Source of the DNA: Udeniomyces pyricola
Lineage: Eukaryota; Basidiomycota; Tremellomycetes; Cystofilobasidiales; Mrakiaceae
Reading direction: 5' to 3'
Assembly: GCA_039545295.1 (NCBI GenBank)
Contig: BCIK01000013.1
Location: 1 to 64,000, forward strand
Length of the DNA stretch: 64,000 bases
Below, in pieces: positions 53,101-62,679 of this stretch; position 1 is the first letter of the stretch; every line of letters begins with the position of its first letter. Both the position numbers and the translations under genes were made by a program. The notes under the pieces are model-generated. The model saw only the letters and a list, made by a program, of their open reading frames with translations. It did no database searches and had not been told where the DNA came from.

Positions 53101-53659
53101 CATGTTCTGGCTTTGCCTTTCACCAGCCTTCACGATCTTAGGTCTCCCGACTTGGCCGTTACCTTTGGAGACGGTCACAGCACGTCTCGCCATGGTCATC
53201 ACGGGTCGTTCTCGAACGAGAACTTCTATGTTGGTGGGGGTCCAGGCCAGATGAAGGTCAGTCCGCCCTAAAATCGTTCATGACTCATGTTTTTTTTTTT
53301 TTTNTTTTTTTTTTTCTCGACCTCTGCTTTCAGATTTTACGTAGTGACTGACAGTATAACTTCGTCCGGCGTCACCATCCAATGTTCAATCCATCATCGC
53401 TGGTAACTAGCGATGGGATCTCCGTATGCCTCGTGGTCCAATCTTCTCCATGGTATGTCACCAGCTCTAGCCTCTTCTACAACTCTGATTTCTCTCCCGT
53501 CCAAAGTTAACATGACGACTCTATGAATTCTTGTCTTGGTTCGTACAGGCCAAGCTGGCATACGAAGAAGACGTCGTGACGCGCCTCCAAGTGAGCAACG
53601 ACGCGTTCATCGGACTCACCTCAACCCAAGAGTTTGGTGTACTCCAGGTGGGACGGTGA
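50101..53659 (+). CDS. WD40-like protein with Lys/Ala-rich N-terminus, function unknown
   Basis: Not recognised. The ATG at 50101 (M-P-K-V-K-T-K-G) joins by phase 1 to an exon with a strongly basic helix (K-K-A-K-G-K-A-K-K-A-R-K near 50448-50483), then Asp-rich sequence, and a second Lys cluster (K-K-K-K-K-T-K near 50730). A block at about 50956-51190 reads I-V-T-L-D-L-P-A-S-Y-A and S-G-A-E-V-L-V-K. Further exons form a propeller-like pattern: R-R-I-E-I-R-P-D-V-G-I-A, S-V-F-A-I-G-N-D-K-G-A-V-W near 52440-52540, V-D-S-L-I-F-A-G-S-S-D, then V-Y-S-W-D-Y-R. The last exon ends G-V-L-Q-V-G-R with the stop at 53657-53659. Splicing between 51190 and 51960 was not fully resolved. One intron contains a T run with an N. 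Confidence 0.55.
53291..53314 (+). repeat. T homopolymer with one undetermined base
   Basis: A run of T residues with N at 53304, in an intron of the WD40-like gene. The run length is unreliable but coding is unaffected. Confidence 0.95.
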
Positions 53660-54145
53660 TCGATGCCACTGGACAAAGTGTAATCGTATATGTTACCATC
53701 TGGATCCTTATGGAGTAGGGAAATATTGAGTGCCAGCAGAGGCGAGATAAGAGAGGCGACAAGACTCATATATAATTGATGGCAAGGCAACAATCAGTCC
53801 TGATACAATCAGCCCAAATGTGTCACAAGTACACTGCAACATACAGAAGCAAACCAGGCCCGGCAGGTACAGGTGATCTTTCAGAGAGACCAAAAAAGAA
53901 AGAAAAAAAAAAAAACACCCTCGTCGCGGTCGCGTTACACGTCAAAGACGCTTGATGCCAAGATTAACGACTGGCTTTGAGCTTTGGACGTGACGCGCTC
54001 ATGCACAGCTTTGTCCGCACGCGCCCGACTTTTTCGAGCCGACTGATCTGTTCAACATCCACTCGGCCAGCCAGCCAGCAGTCCATTGCTCATCATATAT
54101 TCCGTCCTGCAGCTCGAACACTCCCTTTCCCTCGTACGGCACACC
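53660..54145. other. Intergenic region upstream of the MBD4-like glycosylase
   Basis: 486 bases between two plus-strand genes. Includes an A run at about 53899-53914. A GC-rich stretch (53925-54000, GTCGCGGTCGCG, GACGTGACGCG) just upstream of the next start looks promoter-like. No gene seen. Confidence 0.4.
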
Positions 54146-56037
54146 ATGGCTCAAAACTCACCTCACACCATCCTTGACCGAATCACTAGTACCACGGCTC
54201 AAGACTCGCCTTACTACCCTCGTAAAGCCGATCCCGGCTCGTCGCCTTACTTCTCTTGTCAATCCGAACCCTCCAGCGTCCTCCGGGGAGCCTCCGCACC
54301 ACCCGCCCGAGGCCGTTCCTCCCTCAGCATCACTACAACGATCAATACACCCTCTCGTGGTGGTCGACAAGCCGAAGAAGATGACGACAAGATGGAGCTT
54401 CCTCGCTCGCCTACACCCCCAATCTCGAGTCAGAAGCGTATCCAGGGGTTCTCGCAGGTCGCCGTCGACTCCCTCGCTCGGACGCTTCACTTTCGTACCA
54501 AGCTGGCGTCGTCCGATCCGATTGAACCCCCTGCAGTGACGGACGAGCCCCCAGCGAAGCGAGCTAAGCCAAGCATACCGATAGAGCGACCGAGAGTGTC
54601 AAGGGAAGACATGGGAGTGACGTCTGCGACGGTAGAAGTCGCAGGGTTGATGAACATGGTCCAAAGAATGAAAGTCGTCTTGGTCCAAGGTGCGTATTCC
54701 CTTCGTTGATGATCCCCTTTGATCCCTCGGATCGTTCAACCCTTCAGTGAATTAACGTAGACTTAAGGAATTCCGAATGCTGAGCATGGTTGTACCTTGG
54801 CATTTTGACTCTTCTTCAGAGCAATTTCGGGACGATCCTTGGAAATTCCTCGTCATTACCATGCTTCTCAACGTCGAAAAAGGTCGAGCCGCCGTGCCCG
54901 TCTTCAAGAAGCTGTTAGAAACGTACCCGACCGCTCGAGCGCTCTCCAAAGGTAGATTGGCTGTATCCATGATGGTCTTATATCGTCGTTCCATAGAGCA
55001 GTCTCATGGATCGATTCGCAAATTGACTCATAATTCCGTTTGATGTTTCGTTCAGCCAAAGCAGAGGATGTCTTGGCCATCATAGCCGGTCTTCGCCTAA
55101 GTGAGTGATCACATGAACTGCAACTTTGCCCTAGTACTAGCTAACATCATCCTCCCTCAACCTGGGTCATGAAAAGAAGTATTCCTGACTATCCACCCTT
55201 TGATTTACTGGTATGGTCCTTTTTTTTTTCTTTTTCTTTTTCAGAAATGAAAACAGCCGAGCGACTCATCAAGCTCTCCACTGAATATCTCTCTGATCCT
55301 CCCATTAAGACCGTCCCTCGTAAGGGCAAAACGTCCTATCCTGTCGAGACCCCCATCTCGCATCTGCCTGGAGTGGGAAGGTGAGTCTGGCACAGAACAG
55401 TAGTAGTCCATCGCACAAGACGGCAGTGCCCTAGATTTGTGCATATATATACATACATATATATATGAATATCTTCAGCAATTGACTTCAAAAACCTTTA
55501 TTTCATCCGGTTCAACCTTTTCGTTCTCGCAGATACACTCTTGACTCGTTTCGAATCTTTTCGAGCAGCCTTCCAGGGGGTGGCGCTCCTGCTCGCGTGC
55601 AAGAGACGCTCGATGCCCGATCATACCTCCTTCTCCTCTTAAACGAATCTTCAATCCCCTCGTCGACGACGACCTCATCAAGCGGAGCACCCATATCGGT
55701 CCTGCCCAACGCGATTGCTAAATCCACTTCGACGACACCAATCTCCCGGGAACCAATCATCCCCACATCTTCCCAGACGGGTAAGCTAGTGAAGAAGCCT
55801 CGGAGTCGGAAGCGAAAGCGTCGGGCCGAAGACTGGACGTTCCTCCCCGAGAACTGGGAAAAGGAAGAATGGCGATCGGTCGTTCCAGAGGACAGAGAGT
55901 TGGTGAGGTACCTCGTATGGAGGTGGAGTATCGATGGCGTGGAATGGAACCCCGAGCAAGGTATGGTCGGACCCATTCGTCGACCAGTCACGAATATCGC
56001 AGAAGAGCTCGCACAGGTGGAAGCTTTAATTTCATGA
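54146..56037 (+). CDS. MBD4-like HhH-GPD DNA glycosylase
   Basis: Family enzymes remove thymine or uracil mispaired with guanine, starting base-excision repair after cytosine or 5-methylcytosine deamination. The start M-A-Q-N-S-P-H-T is followed by a disordered Ser/Pro-rich, basic N-terminus of about 190 residues. No methyl-CpG-binding domain is visible. The catalytic domain begins with D-D-P-W-K-F-L-V-I-T and L-L-N-V-E-K-G-R-A-A, continues with K-T-A-E-R-L-I-K-L-S, then the helix-hairpin-helix L-P-G-V-G-R-Y. The catalytic Asp sits in Y-T-L-D-S-F-R-I-F (codon 55543-55545), the same position as in vertebrate MBD4. A long Ser/Thr-rich, then K-R-K-R-R insert separates this from the closing helix V-P-E-D-R-E-L-V-R-Y, which is usually close by. 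No Fe-S cluster cysteines, unlike MutY/Nth. Five exons fit in phase. Confidence 0.82.
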
Positions 56038-56145
56038 TAATCAGTGGCGACACATCTTTCTCATCAGCTTCGCAATCGTATGTGATACAATGCATGTCAT
56101 CATTACAACAAATCAAAAATCGAACAACAGGATCGACGGATCCCC

Positions 56146-58219
56146 TCAAAGCTTGGACGGTTCCGGTTCATCCGGGTAGACAGTTCCATCATCTTGCCTG
56201 ACGCGTACGGCGACTTTGCCCCACGTCTTGCGGCTCTCGATGTCTTTAAGCGCCCGGGAGACGGAAGAAAGTCCCCTGTAAGACAAACGAAAGCACGAAC
56301 CAACCAAAAAAAAAAAAAAACAATACATCAGTCAAACCGTTTTGCGGGCAGCAAGATGTGGAAGAGAGCGATTCTGACTCGAAATAAGGGTCATCCAAGA
56401 GAAGAACTGACCTGTAGGTTCCTTCAAAAACGATTGGTTTGTAGGCTCCCGAATCAAAGCCCTGGAAGAGCTCGCTCCAAACGACAGGAGGGCGAGAAGG
56501 TTCTTTTTCTGTACAGGGCCCGTAGGATATGCACGATATATGTCAGATTCGTGCATAGCCGCTTGGTTGCGTCAGGGTCTGGGAAGTGGAATCACAACTC
56601 ACTCAGGTAGGCGCCCCAATGTAATCCAACTACGCTGACATTTTTTACGAGAAGCAAGTTTGCCGGTACCTTCTCGATGGATCCCCCAGCGAAACCGACG
56701 ACCACGAGCCGACACTTCCACGCCGCAACCTTTAAGCTCGGGACGAGCAGCCCGACCGGATCGTACACGCAATCCACTCCTTTGCCGTTGGTGAGCTTCA
56801 AGACTTCTGCCTGCCAGTTTTTGGAGTAGTCGACGGCATGATCAGCTCCACCCTTCTCGAGGCAGACGCGAAGTTTGGCGGCGGAAGAAGCCGTAGCAAT
56901 GACTTTGCAGCCGAGTGATTTAGCAATCTGAATCGCGGGTAGTCCTGTTTGCCCAATAGAACGAGAGTGAGCATCGTGATCAATTAGAAGTAATTCGCCC
57001 AGACCTAACTCACAAAATTAGTGTGTTACATCTACGGATTAGTGGAACTTACCGACGCCGCCAGCACCTGCATGGACCAACACCGTTTCACCCGCTTGCA
57101 CTTGGCCTCGACCGACCAAGCCCTCGTAGCTGGTAGGCCACGTGACGCAGATCCCGGCCGCTTCGTCATAGGAGAAGCCGTTTGGAATGGGGATGAGACT
57201 CGTGTGATGAACGCAGACCTGTTCGGCATACGCTCCTGCTCGATGCCAGTCGACATATCAGTCATCTCGATTGGATCAGTCATCTTGATTGTGACTAGAC
57301 ATACTGCAAATGTACTTGAGAACACAGAAACGCACCTTGGGCAGCTCCAAATACGCGATCTAAGAGGGTCAGATTGAGTAGCAACAATTCAAGTCAGCAG
57401 ACTAGACTAACGACGCATCTCAAAAGACTTAGTAACTCTCGCGGTGTGCTGGACAACCCCACATTACGAGCACATTGACGATAAGTTCATGAGCCACATG
57501 ACTGTAGTGCCCTTTAACGTACCTCCAGGTTTCAGGGAGCACCCTTTCGGGATGACCGCATTTTGGTTGATTCGACCGGCGAATTCAAATCCAAGAATGA
57601 AGGGCAAAGGTGGTTGAACTAGACCGAATCAATCCAAAAGAACCATTCGCACCACGAGACATCAGTTGTCATTTCATGGTACTCCAAAGATGGGCTCTCT
57701 CTTTAGAGAAGGGAAGACCCAAGATGTAGGAAATGGTTATGAATGGTGGTAGATTGAGGGTCAGAGCGCACGTTGGTACTTGTTTTGCGCTTGCAAGATC
57801 TGCAAAGGTCCAGACAATCAACATGTATGCCAGTATACATCGTTACGGATAGTTCTTGTTTGGAAGTCTTACATCAAAGAAATTAGAGCTAAGCACCATG
57901 AGAGAGTCAGCGAGGCAATCCAACCAGCAGATCATGCGCGGCAGCAAGCGTGCAGAGTAATAGGGTGACGAAGAACCAACCCGAGCGCGTAAACGTCAAT
58001 GAGGATCTCGCCCTCTGTCGGAACGGGAGCAGGAACATCTGAGCTGAAGATTCCTCAAAAGATTGAGGACGACGTTGAAGTTGAGCATGAGATAAGTATT
58101 TGGGTTGTCGATGCGGCAAGTTACCGTGTACTCCAGAAAAGGACCGTCGATCGCGATCAAGCCGCTTACGGGACGATGTTAGCGGGATGGTCGTGTTTGG
58201 TGACTTGGAAGGCTCGCAT
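56146..58219 (-). CDS. Zinc-free quinone oxidoreductase (MDR superfamily)
   Basis: NADPH-dependent reductase of quinones or enones of the QOR/zeta-crystallin group, cytosolic. The start at 58219 reads M-R-A-F-Q-V-T-K-H and is followed by V-P-T-E-G-E-I-L-I-D-V. Then come F-I-L-G-F-E-F-A-G (QOR signature), D-R-V-F-G-A and W-P-T-S-Y-E-G-L. The nucleotide-binding loop is H-A-G-A-G-G-V-G, split by an intron. Next are G-A-D-H-A-V-D-Y, D-P-V-G and G-F-A-G-G-S, ending D-G-T-V-Y-P-D-E-P-E-P. No structural or catalytic zinc cysteines are apparent. It converges on the MBD4-like gene with only 108 bases between stops, so the transcripts may overlap. About nine introns. The substrate is not predictable. 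Confidence 0.85.
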
Positions 58220-58602
58220 GTTGGAAGGATAAAGGTGTGTGGGCTGTTGTTGTTGTTGTTGGGAAAGTGAGATGCGTGATGAGATGGGGTTGGAGGACTG
58301 TGGGAGGGGAAGCTGGATCCTGGAAGCCTGACAGACGAGAGAGTGTTTCTTGATGGATGAACTTACCGGAGCTGTCCGGCAATCTCCTTAGCCGATCCTG
58401 GCTGAGCATCTCTTGGGCTTCATCAACCGGAATATCCTCTTTCCACAGCTTCATATTAACATCGACATGTGCTCATCTTTCGGAATTCCACAAATTGCAG
58501 TAACAAGCAAAGGATACGTATCAACCATACAATAAATTCTACCGAAACCAGCACTTCCGGCCATCCATTGATATGATGCATCAGAAACAGTCCGCCAATC
58601 TC
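58220..58602. promoter_or_regulatory. Leader/promoter of the quinone oxidoreductase, with a possible spliced uORF
   Basis: 383 bases upstream (minus strand) of the QOR start and downstream of the Fpg-type gene's stop. A minus-strand ATG at 58454 opens about 29 codons ending at a good donor (GTAAGT at 58366-58361). An acceptor after a CAACAACAACAG run near 58244 would put the main ATG out of frame, so this looks like an upstream ORF or leader exon rather than extra coding sequence. The left end (58455-58602) holds the Fpg-type 3' UTR and the rest of the promoter. Confidence 0.4.
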
Positions 58603-60871
58603 TCATACTTTACGCTTCTTGCGCCGCGGCGCCGACTCAACCTCCAAAGGCGCAGCCTGCTCCGTCTTAGGTCCATCCTCGTCCTTCTTTGATTTCCTCG
58701 ACCTCTTAGGCTCGACCTCCACCTGAGGTACTTGTTGCTTAGCCTTGCGTTGAGGCCGAGATCTCGTTCCTTTTGGGGGTACTTGCTCTTCGGCTTGGTC
58801 CTCGTCCTCGTCTTCTTCGTCTTCGCCCTCATCGTCGTCATCCTCGTCGTCATCCTCGTCGTCTTTACCGGCAGCTGTCTAAGATTACCAAGGAAGCCGT
58901 CGGACGAGGCGCGAGAAGCTGGTGAACATCGTCGTCGAGAGTGATGGCAAAGTCGGGCACGACCCAAAAGCCCGTCTCTGGCCAAAGGTTTCGATAGCCG
59001 ATGCGTCGAGAGGAGACGGACGAACCGTTTTGCCTCTGGCCTTGAGAGGTTGTTTCGCAGCAGATTTAGTCGAAGAACCAGGGGGTAGAACCTGTAGAGA
59101 TGGAACAAAGGCCGAAGTTCTTCCTCCAACCTAGAATACAAGCGAGGAGAAGGTTAGGTCAAGGTGCGGCAAGATCTGGAGGACCGCGAATGATCCCCTT
59201 ACGGTGAGGAATGAGATCTCGCCAGGTGTACCATCCGGCTGAAGCAAAGCAAGCAAAGCAGGGTTAACAATCGACCATGTGTAGAAAGTCTTGACAAGGA
59301 TCAACGCCGACAAAGAAAAAAAAGGCATACATACCAAGAGGAAGACCTTCTCGTCTCCTACAGCGGCTTCGGCTCGTCTGCTTTGTTTAGTCTTTCCTTT
59401 GCCCCACCTCCACATAAACAGCCAGTCGCCCGGGAACTTTGTTTTTTCTGCGTTGACCGAGACGGCAGTCTCACAGATGAGAATCATCTTTTCCCTCAAC
59501 AACGAAAGTTGAGCTGGATCAAGGGTCGAACAAACATGCGAGGGATGGATGCGAGACTGGTAAAGGATCTCATCTGAGTATGGTACGGCAACACAGTGAA
59601 AAGCCTGTCGTAAGTTCAAGAGTCTCGACGTGGCTTGAGCGTGATAACAAGATGGAAAATTGAAAATCACGCGCGTACCTGCGATCCAATTACCGACACC
59701 GGCAGCTACAGTTTGGTCCAACAGAACAGCCTTGATTGGAGCCCGACGACGAGAGACGGCAGCCGCCCACTCTTCTTCGGTAGGCGGAGAAACTACGGGA
59801 TCTGGACCAAGCTTTAGAGCGAACGGATAGGCCGGATAGGTGTACCCATAGGACTTAGCAGACTCGATTGCAAACGCCTGATCAGGAGGGGATGTGGACA
59901 CTTTACTTGGTACTGACGAGGGACACTGGCGGCTCAGCGCTCGGAGCCTGCACGAGACGGATACGGGCCAGTCGCCGGGGATCGCAGAATGCCACCTGAA
60001 TTGTTGAAGCGCCATTGACAGTAGAAGAGTTCGTAGGCGGCGCAAGGTGGAGGACGAACTGATATGAAACACCAAAGTCAGCAAAGAAAGACCCACACCG
60101 CAGATTGGATCAAATGATGGAGTCATGTTATAACCTACTTTCCAGTACTGAGAGACTCATGAACATCAATGCGTTGATCAGCATCAATCGTGCTGCCCAA
60201 AGCGAGTTTTTACAGAGCCAACTTGGATCCTTACCTTTGGCGGCCATATCTCGGACTCATCCGGATCGACATTTCCGTGACTCTGGTAACGCAGGGTAGA
60301 CTTGCCCTGGATTTTGATCATCCTACGAGCCGACCAAGGTCAGTCCCAGAACTCCACGTTGGACCAGCAAGCGTCGGTATCATCCGACCCAAACTATCGA
60401 ATCAAATCGACCGACCGGCCAAAAGCTTACCCAGTCATTCCCAGATGCAACACAGGATGAGGACCAGGCCCATCAAGATTCATCCAGAACAGTTTGCCCT
60501 TCCTCTCGCACGATACGACTGTACGGCCGGTCAGAGTCTCCATCTGCAAGGTGATATTTGCCAGCGAGATCGAGCGCGCAACGGCAAAGCATGACGTCAG
60601 CTGTGGGAGACGCGTGATCTATCATATCGCCCTGAGGAAGTCACGCACAAACTGGTCCTTCTCAAGATCAACAAACACGATGTTATCCTCTGTGGTCTCG
60701 ACACGCGTGATGACAGAGCCGGTAGCGACGTCGTGAAGACGTTGACGGGCATTCTCGACCTCTGCAGGAGAAGATGGTTAGGCAAGTACGTGAGTAACCG
60801 AAGCGGAGTGGAGATCGAAGGCCGCATCGAACATCATGCACATCCCCCTTCTTACCTGGAAGTTCGGGCAT
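58603..60871 (-). CDS. Fpg/Nei-family DNA glycosylase (formamidopyrimidine-DNA glycosylase type)
   Basis: Bifunctional glycosylase/AP lyase that removes oxidised bases from nuclear DNA. The start exon is M-P-E-L-P, joined in phase 1 to E-V-E-N-A-R-Q-R-L. This gives the processed N-terminal Pro nucleophile and Glu3. Further motifs are S-C-E-R-K-G-K-L-F-W (beta-hairpin Lys), L-H-L-G-M-T-G, F-C-D-P-R-R-L-A-R, I-K-A-V-L-L-D-Q with V-A-A-G-V-G-N-W-I-A (H2TH region), and H-P-S-H-V-C-S-T. The second catalytic beta-strand region lies in G-G-R-T-S-A-F-V-P. As in plant and fungal relatives, there is no zinc finger. The C-terminus becomes a long D/E-rich run, then K-R-S-R-K-S-K-K, ending R-R-K-K-R-K-V, a classical nuclear-localisation signal. 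The junction near 58880-59040 is uncertain because two frames look coding. About ten introns. Confidence 0.85.
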
Positions 60872-61230
60872 TCCTCGCGTGTATCGATGTGAGCCAAGGC
60901 TAAGAGGAAGAAGCGGAGAAGAGAGGGGTTATGTCAAAGCAAGCAGGATGATGGGCGTTGGGTGAGGCTATTAGCTAGTCTCTATGTAACGTCGGGCAGC
61001 ATGGGCCTGAATCGAGAATCGGCGACGTCCGCGTGTTCGTCACGCGTCATTTATATCAGCGCACTCGTCGATCCGGCTCAGTAGAAACTAGTGATTTGCT
61101 GCTGATCATGTATTCAACCGATACTCTCAATTCTTCATGGTGCCTAAAAAACCAACCATCTCCAAATTCCTGATCTAAACGCTATCTATCCCGAAACCAC
61201 CTCATCCTTCAACACCCTCATCCTGACCCA
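60872..61230. promoter_or_regulatory. Divergent intergenic region (Fpg-type glycosylase / unknown gene)
   Basis: 359 bases between the minus-strand glycosylase start and the plus-strand ATG at 61231. It carries GC-rich words (ACGTCGG, GGCGACGTCCGCG at 61020-61035) and an ATTTATATC box at 61050-61058. No named site. Confidence 0.35.
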
Positions 61231-62200
61231 CATGGCAACCAATCCTGACATCGCCAAGGCCGACTTGAGGCGACGTCATGGCCGTACATTGCACTCCGTC
61301 CTAGCCGTCGGTCGACCTTGATCTAGAGCAAGACGACGTCGAGCCGATGGTTCGATGCCGATCGACCGATACGCTCCGAGACGTTCCTCGAGCACAACGG
61401 CGGGAAGTTCTTCTTTCAACCCCCTGTCCTACATCAACCCGGCGTCTTACACTCTTACTCTCCTGGACCGCTCATCAAGCCTGCGTGACTCCGATATCTT
61501 GGGGTCCATGAGCCTGACGACCAGATCCGATCTGATCTGTCGACGAGTACGGTCGAACGGTTGGAGGAGGTATCCGCCTATGCCTCACTCACCGTTGAAA
61601 ACGACGGCAATCTTAAGATCCGGGCTAGTCATGCGATTAGAACACACGATCTTGTCCTCGAGCAGGAGTCGGTCCTCGAGAGTACTTACGGGAATCGAGA
61701 TGGAACACATATGTCCTGGTTAGCTTTTTCTCCTATTACCCCTTCTTTTTTGTTTGTTTGAGTCTATTGCGGTTTCCCATTTGTCTCAGGACTGATGCCA
61801 TCTGGCCCGATTTCGACCCATAGCTTTTTTTTATATTTATTTTGTTTTGCCCAGTACTTCACGTTCAAAGGTACCGTCCATCTCGTCGCCGTCATTCGTC
61901 CCCTCAAGATGATGAAGGGTCCTCCAGAGGACTTCCTCCATGCGAGGAAGGTGAGAGTGTCAAGGTCAGGGAGGCGATGATCGATACGAGTCTTCTTTGC
62001 GAGTGGTTGATGTCAAACGCTGTGAGAGGGCTAGTCGGTCGAGTTGTCGTAGCAGAACGGATGTTCGTGTTTGATCTCACCATAAGACTCACAGGTCGTC
62101 CTAATAACAATGTACATGTGATTGATGGCGTCGATGGAAGAAATCTGTTTGGGTCACCCTTGAAGAAGAAAACCTGGTCTTCAGACCACTCGGTCCCCTA
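61231..62200 (+). CDS. Hypothetical protein, gene model unresolved, possibly decaying
   Basis: Not recognised. A likely start is ATG 61231 (M-A-T-N-P-D-I-A). Protein-like segments follow in different frames: S-R-W-F-D-A-D-R-P-I-R and F-L-E-H-N-G-G-K-F-F (61338-61400), then V-E-R-L-E-E-V-S-A-Y and R-A-S-H-A-I-R-T-H-D-L-V (61553-61655), then T-H-M-S-W. After an AG near 61789, T-D-A-I-W-P-D-F-D-P runs straight into a TAG. The next good segment, Y-F-T-F-K-G-T-V-H-L-V-A-V-I-R (61857 on), has no normal donor before it. The last part, L-V-G-R-V-V-V-A-E-R-M-F-V-F, is in another frame with only a short possible intron. Either splicing is unusual or one or two small lesions have broken the gene. Confidence 0.4.
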
Positions 62201-62679
62201 GTTCAGATGATGACGTATCATCATCATGTTGAGCGCGGGCTCAAGTCGCGGATCATGTGAATACGTAAATATCATGAGATCATGACTCTGCAGCGGCTCA
62301 TCATGATCATGTTGAGCGACACACGTATGATCACCCATTCAGAAGACGCAACGAGACAGCATCAGATCGTGAAAACCAAATCAGGTGGAAAGTTGGCGGG
62401 GGAGGGGGAGAGAATCACGAGAGACTAGAATTAGGGAAAATGAAAGAGGCAAAACATATGCTAAGTGACACAGTCGCGCGCAGCCCAAGACGCAACAAAA
62501 AGAAATTGAAACTATGGAAACAGGAGTTGACAGAAAAAAGGAAGGAAAAGAGAAAACAGAGGACGAGAAACATGGGTTAGGGGAGCTAGCAGTGAATGGG
62601 AGATAGAAAACAACGAGGGGCACACAGTGCTGTTCCCAAGAATCCATCCTTCAACCCAGCACGCATGACCGCGAGCCAT
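62201..62679. other. Convergent intergenic region with ATGATCAT palindromes
   Basis: 479 bases. The left part (62205-62340) is packed with ATCATG/CATGAT words. It includes the palindrome CATGATCATG (62302-62311) and a 13-base direct repeat ATCATGTTGAGCG at 62223-62235 and 62306-62318. The right part is purine-rich and probably the 3' UTR of the minus-strand gene. Confidence 0.5.
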
